From the NCBI RefSeq assembly GCF_000344685.1, contig NW_006920413.1, positions 2,414,534-2,469,775 on the forward strand: 55,242 nt of DNA, in the 5' to 3' direction. Below are positions 11,108 through 21,847 of this stretch, piece after piece. This DNA comes from Gloeophyllum trabeum ATCC 11539 (lineage: Eukaryota > Basidiomycota > Agaricomycetes > Gloeophyllales > Gloeophyllaceae). The notes beneath the pieces are model-generated. The model made no database searches and was not told where the DNA came from. It saw nothing but the letters and a program-made list of their open reading frames with translations. A program made the position numbers and the translations under genes. Within the stretch, counting starts at the first letter, position 1. Every line of letters begins with the position of its first letter.

Positions 11108-11707
11108 TGTTCGAGAGGTAAGATAAGTTTCCAATTAACACAGACCCTGATATTGTGGTGGTAATCTGATAGATACTAAATAGGTAGCTGACTACTAGAG
11201 TCTAGCTGAGAATGAAGGTAGAGAGCTAACACAGGTCACAGGAGTCTAATGGCAGACTTCCAATAACCCAGTCTCATATTCCAAGACAGACTTAAGCTAA
11301 CTGAAGCAGACAGCAGACAGTACTGCAGTCCTTCCCTACACTGAGGTGCTTCAGACAATCAGAGTCCAGACAATTCTTATCCCACAGTAGGGACAAGGTC
11401 TGATTGACTTGACAGGCAAATAGCTTTATTGGGGGATCCCAGATAGATTGATCCTCTCTTTCCTCTCTCTACTGAGCTCCTTATATACCCTACAGTAATT
11501 TGAAATTACAAACAATAGGGTGGGAAGATACTTGGGAGGAGACAATAGTGTGAGAAAGGGGTAACAATAGTGTGAGAGAGTGGTATGAGTCATCCAACTC
11601 CAGCCAATCCCTGAAGCTTTGAGAACATGGGTGACTAAGCCAAAACAATAGGCATGGGAAAGTGGTAAACAATAAGGTGAGAACGATCCTTGGCCAATCA
11701 TGGAACA
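11108..11707 (-). mobile_element. LTR of a retrotransposon (unpaired)
   Basis: On the minus strand the 600-bp segment runs from TGTTCC to GAACA, the short inverted TG..CA ends of LTRs. It contains a TATATAA box at 11487-11481 and an AATAAA signal at 11430-11425, about 55 bp downstream, as in a U3-R-U5 layout. No second LTR lies in the window. The flanking 5-mers (CCTTG and CTTTC) do not match, so it may be one end of a truncated element rather than a clean solo LTR. Confidence 0.55.
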
Positions 11708-11729
11708 CTTTCAGTCCTTATAGAGCATT

Positions 11730-11951
11730 CTACACAGTTCCTCTCCCAATACTTGCCCTCATCCTTTCTCCCATTAACAGAAGGTGCTTGGCGCGCTCGA
11801 AGGATATGTCATAGAGGTCTTCGTTTCCTACCCCCAACCAGTTGTTGAAGTCCGCATCTACCAGACCTTCCAAGACCGACCTGTATGTACAGGTCTCTTC
11901 AGCTTGATGCTGGTAGTAGTGGTACACTTCCAGCCTGGAGGGGGACGACAT
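11730..11951 (-). pseudogene. 73-codon open frame next to the LTR, possible retroelement fragment
   Basis: The frame reads MSSPSRLEVYHYYQHQAEE, then DADFNNWLGVGNEDLYD, and ends just upstream (in minus orientation) of the LTR start at 11707. That is where the end of an internal coding region would lie if this is a 3' LTR. No domain is recognised. Confidence 0.25.
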
Positions 11952-12966
11952 TCAGCGTGTGGCAACAGCGCAGTTTGGCATTCGAACGATAACATTGTCT
12001 GACACCGCGGTGGTAGAAATTGCTAGAGAGACTTGGTTAATTTTATTTCACTATGTAGGACTCACTGGAGATAATTCAATCAACGGCGGAGATAAATCAC
12101 TCGACGAGTCAGGCCTATTGGCAAAGCTAGGATCGGTTATAATTCGCTAAGTTTGACGCTTTCAAACTTCAAGGCTCGCTGAGATCATAACGCTAATTCT
12201 CTGAGATGGTGAAGTGCAAAACTTGTTTTTCTGTATGCTACTTTGTACAATTTATACTACAGGAATGGCTTTGCAACCGTCCGGAGATAAATAACAAATA
12301 AATGCCGCTACCCACAGGATTGCTCAGCACTTGCCGGTGTTATACCATACACTATACGACTCTCTTGCACTCCCACTTGCTCATCCCAGCCCCTAGAGGT
12401 CACCTCGACGCTCCGCCACCTGACCCAAGCAGTCCCATCACTCCGTGTGATGCGCCGGTCACATGCTAATTACCTCCGGCCACTTGCTGACTGATGCTGG
12501 CCTGATGGTGACTCGTATGCATCCGCACCTTCGGTAGCTTGATGGAAACGAGAGGGGGAGTGTGCTGGAGGGTGGGCATGAGGATGACGCCCCTCAATAG
12601 AAGCGTCCGTGGGCCCCGGAGCTAATTCATCTAAAAGTTGCATAGGTTAAGTCACCCCGGAGCTCACGTTTGCGGAGATAAATCGCGGAATGGGTCCGTG
12701 TACGTCTCGGGATGCTAGGAAGTCCGGAGCTAAATAGAAAAATTCTTTTAGAGCCCATAGAAGCCTAGAGGCGTGTGAGCGCTGTGTCGAATAAGCTCCG
12801 GGGGGCTTGTACGATGTGCTGAGTCCGCATTTTCAGGGGTCAGACGATCCTGAGGCTTATCAACGGTCCAGACATTTACCCGAACTGGACCTTGGGTCTG
12901 GTCCCAGGTCCAGAAATTTAGGCCAATAATTGGACCGAGCCGGACCGCAGCATCACTAGAGCAGTT

Positions 12967-14031
12967 AGGGGGTTGCAGCAGTTATTTGTTATTTATCTGT
13001 GAGCGGTCGCAGGGCCATTTCTGTAGTATAAAATGTACAATGTAAGGGCCTGTTTGGTTGCGTGGGTAGGGTAGGGTAGGGTAGGGTTAAAGTGCACGGA
13101 TTAGGAAATTTGTGGTGTTTCGGATACAACTGAGGAAATTTCCCGTTCGCAGGTCTCGCAGAACGTGTTCGGTGGACTCAAGTCTAGCCCCAGGTCTGTC
13201 ACCAGAGTGACCGCACCTGTATGGGCATCTGTGCACAATGCCGGTAAGCCAAGCTTGACCAGTCGGTTTTAGAGTATTTGGCCAATCAGCAGAGCTGGCC
13301 ATTGCCGAAGAACCATTGCACTGCTCAAATGAGGAATAGACGCACGTGGGTTTGAGCTCCAGACTTGAAGAAGCAGGATCCATCCATAAATAGCGCATGT
13401 CACACTCTGTGACTCAGGGTGAGAATAGATGCCACTGGGACCGCTGGGAAACTGAGGACCAAGCTAACCCTACCCTACCCTACCCTACCCTACCCTACCC
13501 GCGCAACTGAACAGGCCCTAAAGTAAAACAAAAACAAGTTTGTTCTTCACCATCTCAGCATATCAGAGTTAAAGTCTCAGTGACCCAAAAATTTTGGAAG
13601 TGTCAAACTTAGCAAATTGTGATCAATCTTAGCTTTGCCAATAAGCCTGACCCATCCAATTGATTATCTTTGCCATTGAATATCAGCTCCCATGAGTGTG
13701 TATTAACAGAAATAAGGATAACAAAGCATTTTTAGGACAATCCCACCCCCGTGTGCACTATCCTATGACTGGAGTTGGTGCCCGCGGTACTGTCTATTAG
13801 TGACCTTTGGAGATAAATACTCTGGAGCATCATTTTGTTGTTTGTTACAGGCCTCAAGGTTTTATTTTATTACTTTATGTCTTCCTACGGGCCATGTTGT
13901 CTTACTCCTCTTCTCCCCCTTGAACTTTATTATTACCCTTCAATCACCTTAGACCACCTCCACCCATACCGCTGGGTGTGTTTGGTTGTTTTCCCTTGGT
14001 CTTCAGGGTTGTTGTGTGTTAGTGCATATCA
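12967..14031 (-). repeat. Repeat family X, copy 2, proximal part (CpG-decayed)
   Basis: On the minus strand this copy runs 14031 to 12967, is split by the MITE at 13046-13518, and resumes beyond the hAT insertion at 9976. Aligned to copy 1 it shows typical CG to TG/CA changes, for example TTCGCTAAG in copy 1 against TTTGCTAAG here and GACGCTT against GACACTT. The shared arm at 13755-14031 contains the block CACCTCCACCCATACCGCTG. Confidence 0.7.
13046..13518. mobile_element. PIF/Harbinger-like MITE with TAA duplication
   Basis: The 473-bp element has ends GGGCCTGTTTGGTTGCG and, reversed, GGGCCTGTTCAGTTGCG. Each is followed inward by a (GGTAG)n run of four to seven units. It is flanked by TAA at 13043-13045 and 13519-13521. 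The 3-bp TAA/TTA duplication and GGGCCTGTT ends fit Tourist-type MITEs. Copy 1 of repeat X (12226-12260) shows the same locus without the insertion. The internal frame at 13087-13398 is not convincing as a gene. Confidence 0.82.
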
Positions 14032-15596
14032 ACAGCATATGGATCACTGGCATGATCTGCAAAGTAGCTCTTCAGCTAAAGACATTATGCCCCATAGCAT
14101 GGATCCCCTGAAGCTGCTGTAAGGGCATAGGAGTGCATTATTGATCTCACACAATAGAGGGGCACAGTGGAAGAAATAATGCTGAAGTCTCACAACATGC
14201 ATGTGCCCTCACTTCATAAAAGACATCGGTATACTCAGGGCCCAGCCTTGGAGAATCCGTGAAGTGCAGATCACGCGGCACAAGCATAGCAAACAGATCG
14301 CGGTTCCCGTTGCAAGAGATTGATCTCGAAGAGACCTCATGGCAATGCGAACCCGAATACTAGTACAGCAACTCACTATACATTTTGGAGATAGCAAAAA
14401 GCACAGCAGGTCTGACCGAAAATTGCATTTTAGCTGTAGAAGTATGCGCAAGAGCATGTTTACTGGCGTGTCTGCCATTGTAACTCGATCAGATATGCTT
14501 GGAGCGGCATGACAAGGAAGCGGCTCACCGGGAAAAGAGCGCACAAGGTTCGCACCTGGCAACATTCAGTGTGCTTTTTCGAGAAGACTAGTCCAGTCGG
14601 ACAAGGTTCCATGGGGTCAACTTTGAATGGGTATCCTGTGCTGATTCCCAACGATGTCGATTGGGAAGTCGGGGAACGTATGAGAGCCACGCAGCATCCC
14701 TGCATTACATCGTCCTCATGGTGATATCAGATGCACCGTATAGACCCACGGGACTCCCTTGGCCCGCCGCGGGGGGTGGAGTGCCTCGTTGTGCTGCCCT
14801 CGTTCTGGAGGAGAGTGCCGGATGACTTTTCGGGTCGACAAGTCTTCGTCATGTACGACTAGCCTTTCAAATCAACGATGTCAGTGTATCTCATATGGTT
14901 ATGACTATCGATGGATCACCTACCTGCCAACGGACCCTACAGGCTAGCAGCTGAGCATCCTCTCGGTGTAACCCTCCTAACGGCGTAGTCTCTGCCGGGG
15001 TGAATGACTGCTTCCTAATGTAAGGGCCGAAGGCAAGTACGCTTCGGCGTTCTGCAGAGCTGTGCTCTCCCACATACATGCAGTAGGCTTGCCTGGGTGA
15101 TCGCGATCAGGAAATTACGAAAGAACAGCATGGCCTACATGCATGTTCGCAGGCGCAAGAACACCATAGACATTGCCGGTCTGCTCAGCTGAGAAGAGTT
15201 GGATAATGTATCTGGTACTGCACACTGAATGACATGTTCTGCTCAATCCGATTCCCACGACCTCTTCTGCGCATGCTTCCCTCGATTCGACATTGGTTTC
15301 ACTCGTACGTTCCCGGCATCTGCTCCGGGTCCATCAGGTTTACATGCGTGATCCTGACGCCAAATGCTGGTATGCGTACTATACGGCTCAAGTTCTGGGC
15401 GAAGCAGTACTTGGCGTGCGCCCAAATCGGCAGGCCTCGCGTTACACTTAATGGGGCGCCTACAGTTCTACTTAGCTGCGGTATGCATATCGGGGCTTAT
15501 ATAGCGCTCACATGTATGCCCACTCGAAGCCCAGATTGCGTGTCGGGCCTTAAAGCCCCCCCCCCCTGACTAAACGTCTGGCATACCCCCGAATCC
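14032..15596. other. 1.6 kb without a supported gene
   Basis: Overlapping open frames of 60-118 codons occur at 14209-14724 on both strands and at 15234-15569 on the plus strand. None has a recognisable domain. A C10 tract lies near 15550, shortly before the BTB gene start. No RNA gene is seen. Confidence 0.4.
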
Positions 15597-17117
15597 ATGG
15601 AGAAAGTCGGCGAAACAGCATCGACGTTGGAAGCCAGCCAGGAGGTTTCTTTCCGGATTGACTGCCGGCCGTCGGGGTCGCGTTCTAGCGATGAGACGGC
15701 GGTATGGTCGGAGCAGTACGGTGAAGGCTGGCGGTTTGGCGTATACCTGTCATGGAAACGTCGGGCTAGAGTACGCCCGGCTGTGGATCTCCGTACGGTG
15801 GACTACAGAGTCTCTTACATCAAACTATCTGCATCCGTTATTGAAGGAGATGATGAACTGCCCGAGGACTCGACAGTACAAGTACTCTCCGGGTACATGC
15901 TCAGGCTTCCAAACAGTAATCTGGAGCCGTTATCGGAGGGCTCTGAATTGCCATGGACCGGTTCCAACCGGGGATTTATCCATGTCACCTTCAGGGTTGT
16001 ATACCCGCTGCCATCATCGTTCTCCGGGTCGCTACGCACTACCTTAAACCAAACGCTGGTCACCACCCTTTCGGGTGGCTCTTTCAATGACACTAAGTTT
16101 CTTGTCTTTTCGCGACGCAGGCAGTCCGGTCGGGTTGATGCACCGTTAGCTCTCTTCGCCAACAGTGCCATTCTAAAGACGAATTGCGCTTACTTTGAGC
16201 CATGTAAGTGCGCCGTATTTTATCCTCCCGACGTTTCCGAAGGTTGTCCTCGCTGATAGTACTCTCTGAGAGATTTATGGGCACATCCATCAGTGCTCTC
16301 AACGAAGACCAATACGATTACTACTCAGACAGCGACCTCTCTGATTGTTCGGAAGACACTCAGGACGAGTCTTATCGCGCCGCAGAGTGGCAAGACCCAG
16401 ATCTGGATGACACAGGGGTCGCTGCCCGTAGCACAGTGGGAGATACCGCTGCACTACCCATCGAGGAGCGAGATGGCGCATTGCGCACTGTCGTAGTGAC
16501 CGACTCAGCGTACCGCACGTGAGTTCTACATTGAAGGACCAGCGTGAACAGATGGCTCATCTCCGTGCTATAGATACAAAGCGCTCATATACTACCTGTA
16601 CACGGGTGATGTTTCCTTCGCCTCTCTGCGATCGGGGTATCCTGCAATTGAAGGTGAAGAAAGGACGCCGGCGACGGGGGGTTCGGATGATTCGCCGAGA
16701 TGCTCCCCCAAATCGATGTACCGTTTGGCCGATAAGGTACTTCGATTCACCTGCGCAGTGTTGGCATAACTTGATAAGCGCATTCAGCTTGGTCTCGAGG
16801 AGCTGAAGAAGAAAGCCTTTTTAGCCATTAAATCCGAGCTTTCCGGGACGAATATTGTCAAAGAGGCTTTCTCTAGATTCGCTTCAATGTAAGTCCAGAG
16901 CGTCGTGGTTACCCCAAAGGACTGACTGCCATCCTGTTGCCATAGACCAGAATATGCTGAAATCCGAGAGATGGAGGTCTCCGTTCTAAGCCAGAATTGG
17001 CATATCCCTAGGGTGAAGGAGGATCTCTTGGCATTGATCAAGAAAGCAATGCAAGGGGAGCTTCCTCACGCTACAGATGCGTTTATTTCGTTTGTGGCGA
17101 GGATGTCGGTCCGCTGA
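15597..17117 (+). CDS. BTB/POZ domain protein of the basidiomycete type
   Basis: Five exons, 15597-16203, 16260-16518, 16574-16736, 16788-16888 and 16946-17117, encode 433 residues. The N-terminal 170 residues form a MATH-like beta-rich region. The BTB fold starts at FNDTKFLVFSRRRQSGRVDAP, with its second half at YKALIYYLYTGDVSFASLR and CSPKSMYRLADK, then LGLEELKKKAF. An acidic, disordered insert (DQYDYYSDSDLSDCSED) interrupts the BTB fold, as is usual for this family. The C-terminus is a short helical BACK-like tail. BTB proteins of this kind commonly act as dimerising scaffolds or Cul3 substrate adaptors; no specific partner can be named. A shorter BTB gene sits inside the transposon at 30203-31223. 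Confidence 0.85.
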
Positions 17118-17511
17118 GGCGACTGAGATGACGTCTGAATGGCTGGTGCTCTTCGTGATGTGTTAGATCCTCTGCGAGTGTCGACATTGATTGATGTATG
17201 GTGATCCTGATGACCTCCATTGTCCTGTTGTATCCTCGTTCGAGACTCTTGAAGGGTCTGACTGAGTTCCAGTCGTAAACAGACAAAGGCTTCGGCATCC
17301 ACCGCCTGAAGGTTTGCAGCACCGTCATGCGTTCAGAAGGTAACTCATCTTGGAGGTCTGAGACTACGTGAAGTTCAGGTCTGAATCATTCTCGACTGGT
17401 AAGTTCGCTACATATGCGCTTCTACTATGCTCGTGATATAATGATACATTGAATCGTAGGTTGCATCAGGTGCAGAGTCGTAATCACAGGAAAAAAACCT
17501 TAACAGACTCT
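17118..17511. other. Convergent intergenic region
   Basis: The BTB gene and the next minus-strand gene converge here. The open frames are shadows. Nothing else is recognised. Confidence 0.5.
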
Positions 17512-18519
17512 TCATAAGTTATATGCCGAGAAGCTCTGCTCTCTCATCAAGAGGTCGTTAATGCATCGTGTGATGACCCCAACGCCCTCTTCTACCGCTT
17601 TCCTGTCAGTCTCCTCCACTCTGTCCAACAGCCGTCGGAACCGGTCCGGGTGCCAGCGAAGCAGAGCGCTGCGTATCCTCTCCTTCCTTGGCTGCTCTTC
17701 AGAGTGGAGGGGCGATAGGAGGAAGAAGGTGATCGCGTGCGGGTGAATATCTTCAATCGTCTTCGGAATGTACGTCAAAGGCCACGGGATAGTGCGGAAC
17801 GTAAGTGCCTCGTCGAAGTCTGGCATCTTGAGCTTGTCCCAGCGAGTCTCGTACCTCTCCCAAGCGTCCGTAATGGCTTGGTTGAGGGTCGCCTGCTCCG
17901 TCCTCCGCCTCTCCCGTCTGTACTCCTCCTGCGCCCTCCTCTCCTCCATCAGCTTCTGTCTTTCCATCTCCCGCTTAATCCGTATCCTCTCGTCGATCCT
18001 CCGCATCTCCTCTGCGACCACTTTCACCCGCTCCCCATCCCGTCTCCGCGCCTCCGCTTCCTGCTGCCTCGACATCGCAATCGTGGCATCCACGCGCGAT
18101 TGGTAGCTGCTCAGCATCGTGTCGACCCTCCGTCGCCGGTGCTCCCGCCCGAGGACCTCAACGTTCTCCCTGCCTCCCCAGCCCAAAGTCGACCCGGGTC
18201 TGCACTCAGCAGCATCTGCCGCCATGCGCTGGTCTGCCAACCACCTCTTGACATCTTGATATTTCCCGTTCTGACCGCGGAAGTCCTGGTCGGCGACCCA
18301 CGCATATATCTCCTCGAACCTCTCCCCGTCGGACGCGTGTCGTCTGTGATTGGGGGGAATGTGGTGCAGCGGCGTCGAACGAGGTCGGGAGATCTGAGGC
18401 GCTACGAGCTCTGCAGGAACGCCTTTTGCTATGTGCAGCTTGCGTGCAGGGGCGTCGTAGTACACCTGTCTCGAGGGCACTCTGAGACCCGGCAGGTCGG
18501 CGTACTGCGTGTATGGCAT
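17512..18519 (-). CDS. Conserved basidiomycete protein with J-domain-like C-terminus
   Basis: A single exon encodes 335 residues. Residues about 150-230 form a long, strongly charged helix (Arg/Glu repeats such as REMERQKLMEERRAQEEYRR). The C-terminal part has FRTIPWPLTY, then a segment resembling the end of a J domain, RSALLRWHPDRFRRLLDRV. The WHPDRF motif resembles NFKBIL1-type proteins, where it replaces the canonical HPD loop context. No catalytic domain is visible. The charged helix suggests coiled-coil or RNA/protein scaffold behaviour, but the function is not known. The ATG is the first in frame, with Pro/Tyr-rich sequence directly after it. Confidence 0.7.
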   Translation of the reverse strand: MPYTQYADLPGLRVPSRQVYYDAPARKLHIAKGVPAELVAPQISRPRSTPLHHIPPNHRRHASDGERFEEIYAWVADQDFRGQNGKYQDVKRWLADQRMAADAAECRPGSTLGWGGRENVEVLGREHRRRRVDTMLSSYQSRVDATIAMSRQQEAEARRRDGERVKVVAEEMRRIDERIRIKREMERQKLMEERRAQEEYRRERRRTEQATLNQAITDAWERYETRWDKLKMPDFDEALTFRTIPWPLTYIPKTIEDIHPHAITFFLLSPLHSEEQPRKERIRSALLRWHPDRFRRLLDRVEETDRKAVEEGVGVITRCINDLLMREQSFSAYNL

Positions 18520-19015
18520 GGCAGCAGTGGGTGGGTGTCGCAGGGATTGAATAGAGATAGTGACGCTCGTTTGAGTGAATACTGAGGTATCGCTGGTGAG
18601 CTACCCCGCAGGTATGCTACGCGACTGAAATAAGGTCGGGCCACGAGGCTACGAAGGGTCACCCCGTGTTTCGCGCCTCCTGGCTTTTGCATGGCGTCCA
18701 TCTCGGGTGCGTCTGGCGTTCCTTGATTACAGATATCTACCTTTCATAATGCAATGCCTCTCTAAATGTCCAATACAGGAAGTCAAGGACGATCAATAGT
18801 TAATAAATCATGATGGACACGATCTTATCCGTACTCGTGGATCGAACTTCCTGTCTGCGCCTCAGATCCATTCGGTTCTCCCGAGACCCGTTAATTATGG
18901 CAGGAAATGAAAGGTGGATAACAAGACCGGGAAAGCTGGATAGATATGGAACAACGTCTCAAAGCCACGACAGCGATGCACAGCGAGCCGACACCTCTCA
19001 TACAAACAACTATTG
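18520..19015. other. Intergenic, nothing recognised
   Basis: This is the space between the start of the J-domain-like gene and the stop of the kinase gene. A T-loop-like GTTCGATCC occurs on the minus strand near 18842 but has no matching A-box, so no tRNA gene is called. Confidence 0.45.
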
Positions 19016-20496
19016 TTACATGGAACAGAACCCAGAGTCGCTCACGCACTCCCCTTGCGCGGAGATGGCTTCCAGCCGTACAGAATCTGTGATAAGGGAA
19101 GTTGGCGGATATAATAGTGAGTTACAGGCGCGCTAGATACCGGCAGGAGCTCGGGACTTACTGAAGTATGAATGCGCCTGCGCCTCGCGTGCGGTCACCC
19201 TCTCGCGGTGATCGTATTTCAACATCTTCTCAAGGAGGTCCAGGGACTCGTACGACACGAAAGGCTGGTTCTCCGCATTGATGAAACGTTGCCATGGTAT
19301 TTTTGGATGCCTGGCGTGTCCCGGGATCCCCCTTGAAGATCAGTTGGGAGGATAAAGGCATGTGAGAGACGCTCACCGTTTCAAAAGGTCGTCCAAGCTG
19401 GTTTCGTGTTCGATATCGTACCGGTCGAGGTATTTGTCGAAGTCATCTGTGCCAAGCACTTTCACGATCTTCAGGAGTTGGTCCTGATTGTCGCTTCCTC
19501 TGAAGAAGTGTTCTCTGCGGAAGATCTATATGAATGCACAGTAACCTTAGAGTCAAAATTCCACTGCCGGCTGCGACATGTGCTGAAGGTGGATGAAGAA
19601 ATGGCCGCGTACCATGGAAGCAAACATACAGCCGAGCGCCCAAATATCGAGGCTATAGTCGTATTTCTGGTACCCTACAAGCAGCTCCGGCGCTTTCCAG
19701 TACCGTGAGCCGACGCGGATGTGGTAGTCGGTACCGGGATGATAAAATTCGGCGAGACCCCAGTCAATCAATCTGAGCTGTCGGATATATCAATCGACAC
19801 AAAATAAACGGTCTGTTTGATGAGACGAGCTTTACCTTACGCCTTTGGTGATCAATCATAACGTTCCCAGGCTTCACGTCTCGGTGCATGATCCCATGAG
19901 AGTGGGCAAAGTCCAGTGCCTGACAGCCATATCAATGGACCGAATCTTGGTGATTCAGACGAACATACTCTTAGCAGCTGAAACGTGTAGTATTTGATGT
20001 CCACTTCCGTCAGGCGGGGAAACAGGTACTTCCACTCGACGTTCTCGACGTACTCCATGACTAAACTCCGGTAGCGCGCAGACGGGTCCCGGACGACGTC
20101 CAGCAGCGAGACAATGTTCGGTCCTCCGGTGATGTTCCGTAGGATCTTGATCTCCCGCTTGATCTTCTTGGAAGATACTGGCTTCAGCACCTTGATCACG
20201 CATTTGTCGTCGTTCACCATGTCCACGCCTTCGAAAACCTGTTCAGAACTCGCCGTGAGTTTCATTCGTGAGATATTAGCATAACATACCTCTGAATACT
20301 TTCCCCCGCCTACTCTCCGTACGATCTCATACCGATCGGGCCCGTTCCATTCAACACGCAAACTCTCTATGCGGAACGAATCCGTTCATCTCAGACATTA
20401 GTTTTCATTGTGATTCTAACCAATACACCGTCACGCACCGTAATCGTACCACGATCTCCCGAGAGAGGCGTTAACATTTGCATAAACTCTAGCCAT
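19016..20496 (-). CDS. cka1: Casein kinase 2 catalytic subunit alpha
   Basis: Eight exons, 20496-20439, 20366-20290, 20238-19969, 19919-19836, 19777-19613, 19525-19377, 19310-19162 and 19086-19016, give 340 residues, the usual CK2 alpha length. CK2-specific marks are the N-terminus MARVYANVN, the glycine loop [12 protein letters not shown], the ATP lysine in CVIKVLKP, the basic cluster [24 protein letters not shown], and DWG in place of DFG ([12 protein letters not shown]). Also present are [11 protein letters not shown] and the C-lobe end [11 protein letters not shown]2 is a constitutively active acidophilic Ser/Thr kinase working with beta regulatory subunits in nucleus and cytosol. The second loop glycine replaces the Arg found in most CK2 alpha proteins. 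The C-terminal tail after HSYF is short. Confidence 0.95.
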
Positions 20497-21847
20497 CGCG
20501 AACGAGTCCGTGCTCCCAGACAGTGGCGACGACCGAGTGTCTCCCGAGAGCGGGTGGGAGATAGCTACCTGGGTAGCCTGCCGACTAACGCGATGCCTCG
20601 AGGCTGCAGTGCATGGAGGTGCAGGCTCACGCTGGTTCCGGTTAGATCGCTCCCAATATGGGTCTCATGCTCGGCACTGGGTTAGAACAGCCTTTCACGT
20701 GACCTTGACGCGTCCAGGCATGTGGCAAATGCCACAAAGAGCTGATCGTAACATTACTACCTACCACCTTGCATGTAGTTAGATAATTCAGGGTATTTAA
20801 CAATAATATGTTTACATAGTGAACTCTGAACCATCTCTGATGTTTGTTTCAGGATCGGATGCAGACTCGCTACACGACGAAGGGGGCTCTAGTAACGCCG
20901 CCAGTAAGATAACACAATTCCGTGTACTCAAGCTCAAGGGGCGGACAGAAATAAAATTTTAGACCACATGCCACAAATCTCAGTTAAGGGTCTCCAGGGG
21001 ACCCCCCCTCCCCCCGTGGAACAGTCTCACGGTACATAAAGGGAAGGTATATCGTATAGCAAGCATGGGTTAGGGTTACTTTGTCACGGGGGGTGTCACA
21101 TCTACTTCGGTCACAATTCATATGTTTTTCTGAAGATCGCTACCAGGGGTCATTCTTTCTCACCGCTTTCCTCTGGGATACTTCAGAAAGGCATTTAGGT
21201 TACTCAAAAGTACCCAATGGTGTGCCAGATACCTACCCGTTAGCCCCCTTACCCCAGATGGCTGGGCGCTTAACTGATAATAAATCTCAGTTAAGGGCTC
21301 CGAGGTCCCCCCCCTCCCCCTGCATGTGGTCTCGGCATCTCCCGGTGTCCGCCCCTTGCTCAAGCTCCTACTCCTACTGTATCATACGTGATGCCAACCA
21401 TAGATTTCTCCGTCTTTTGCCACTGATTCTAAGGAGGTCTTATCCATGATTACAAGGAATACAGTCTACTAGCGATGGTGCAATGGCAGATTCTTTCAAG
21501 AGAACAACCGTCGCCTATAACAAAATGGTTCAAACGGATGGACATTGACAATCTAGTTATGAGCGACCACTTCCAAATAGACGTAGCCATGGGTCCATGG
21601 GAAACGACAGAAAAACAAGCGGTTAAACTGCATAGATGTCAACGAACTATCATACGAAGTTCAGCGAGAAAACCGAGAACCTGGTAGGGGCCCTCCTGGC
21701 CAGCCTGGGAAAGCTCGCGCCACCATCAACTTTCAAGCTGATTTCAAGCTCAACGCGCCTGGTCCCTCGTGCGATCTACGTCCTTGTCCTTGTATTGTTT
21801 GCCAAGTGCTGTAAGATTCCCCGACGCGGTCGTCTATCTCCTCCCTG
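20497..21847. other. 1.35 kb intergenic region with a small repeat structure
   Basis: Between the divergent CK2 and P5-ATPase genes, CAAGGGGCGGACA at 20935-20947 returns inverted at 21346-21358, and AGACCACATGC at 20961 returns inverted near 21323. A 20-mer containing AAATCTCAGTTAAGGG appears in direct orientation at about 20975 and 21283, each time followed by a long C tract. This looks like a broken pair of small repeats. The flanks should hold the two promoters. Confidence 0.45.

Larger units (their letters stand above)
10716..12600 (+). repeat. Repeat family X, copy 1 (inside the hAT-like element)
   Basis: Segments 10716-10990, 12057-12300 and about 12320-12600 align, in inverse orientation and in matching order, with 14031-13755, 13695-13519 plus 13045-12970, and 9976-9703. 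The outer edge is the shared TGATATGCACT block. The part 10991-12056 is extra here and includes an LTR. Copy 1 keeps more CG dinucleotides than copy 2. Near its right end a frame reading LLTDAGLMV is shared with copy 2. Confidence 0.7.
9985..12958. mobile_element. hAT-like element with 8-bp target duplication (non-autonomous or decayed)
   Basis: The ends are TAGTGATGCCACAGTCCGG (left) and, reverse-complemented, TAGTGATGCTGCGGTCCGG (right), matching at 16 of 19 positions. They are flanked by the identical octamer GAGCAGTT at 9977-9984 and 12959-12966. The YARNG-type terminus plus 8-bp duplication fits the hAT superfamily. GGTCC/GGACC-rich subterminal words fill both ends (about 9995-10085 and 12860-12945). 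No intact transposase frame is inside. The interior instead contains an inverted copy of repeat X, a lone LTR and a tRNA-like segment. The other X copy shows the uninterrupted target, which independently confirms the insertion point. Confidence 0.85.

Noticed and set aside
11108..11707. Clean solo LTR with target duplication
   Set aside because: The flanking 5-mers differ (CCTTG versus CTTTC), so only LTR-like identity is claimed.
13060..13505. GGTAGGG/CCCTACC runs that resemble telomere repeats
   Set aside because: The unit is GGTAG (5 bp), not TTAGGG, and the runs are the inner part of MITE terminal inverted repeats.
17737..18585. 282-codon plus-strand open frame
   Set aside because: It is antisense to the J-domain-like gene and is Leu/Pro/Arg-rich, as expected for the complement of a Glu/Arg-rich helix.
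18835..18875. T-loop-like GTTCGATCC on the minus strand, possible tRNA
   Set aside because: No pairing acceptor stem, D arm or A-box could be found around it.
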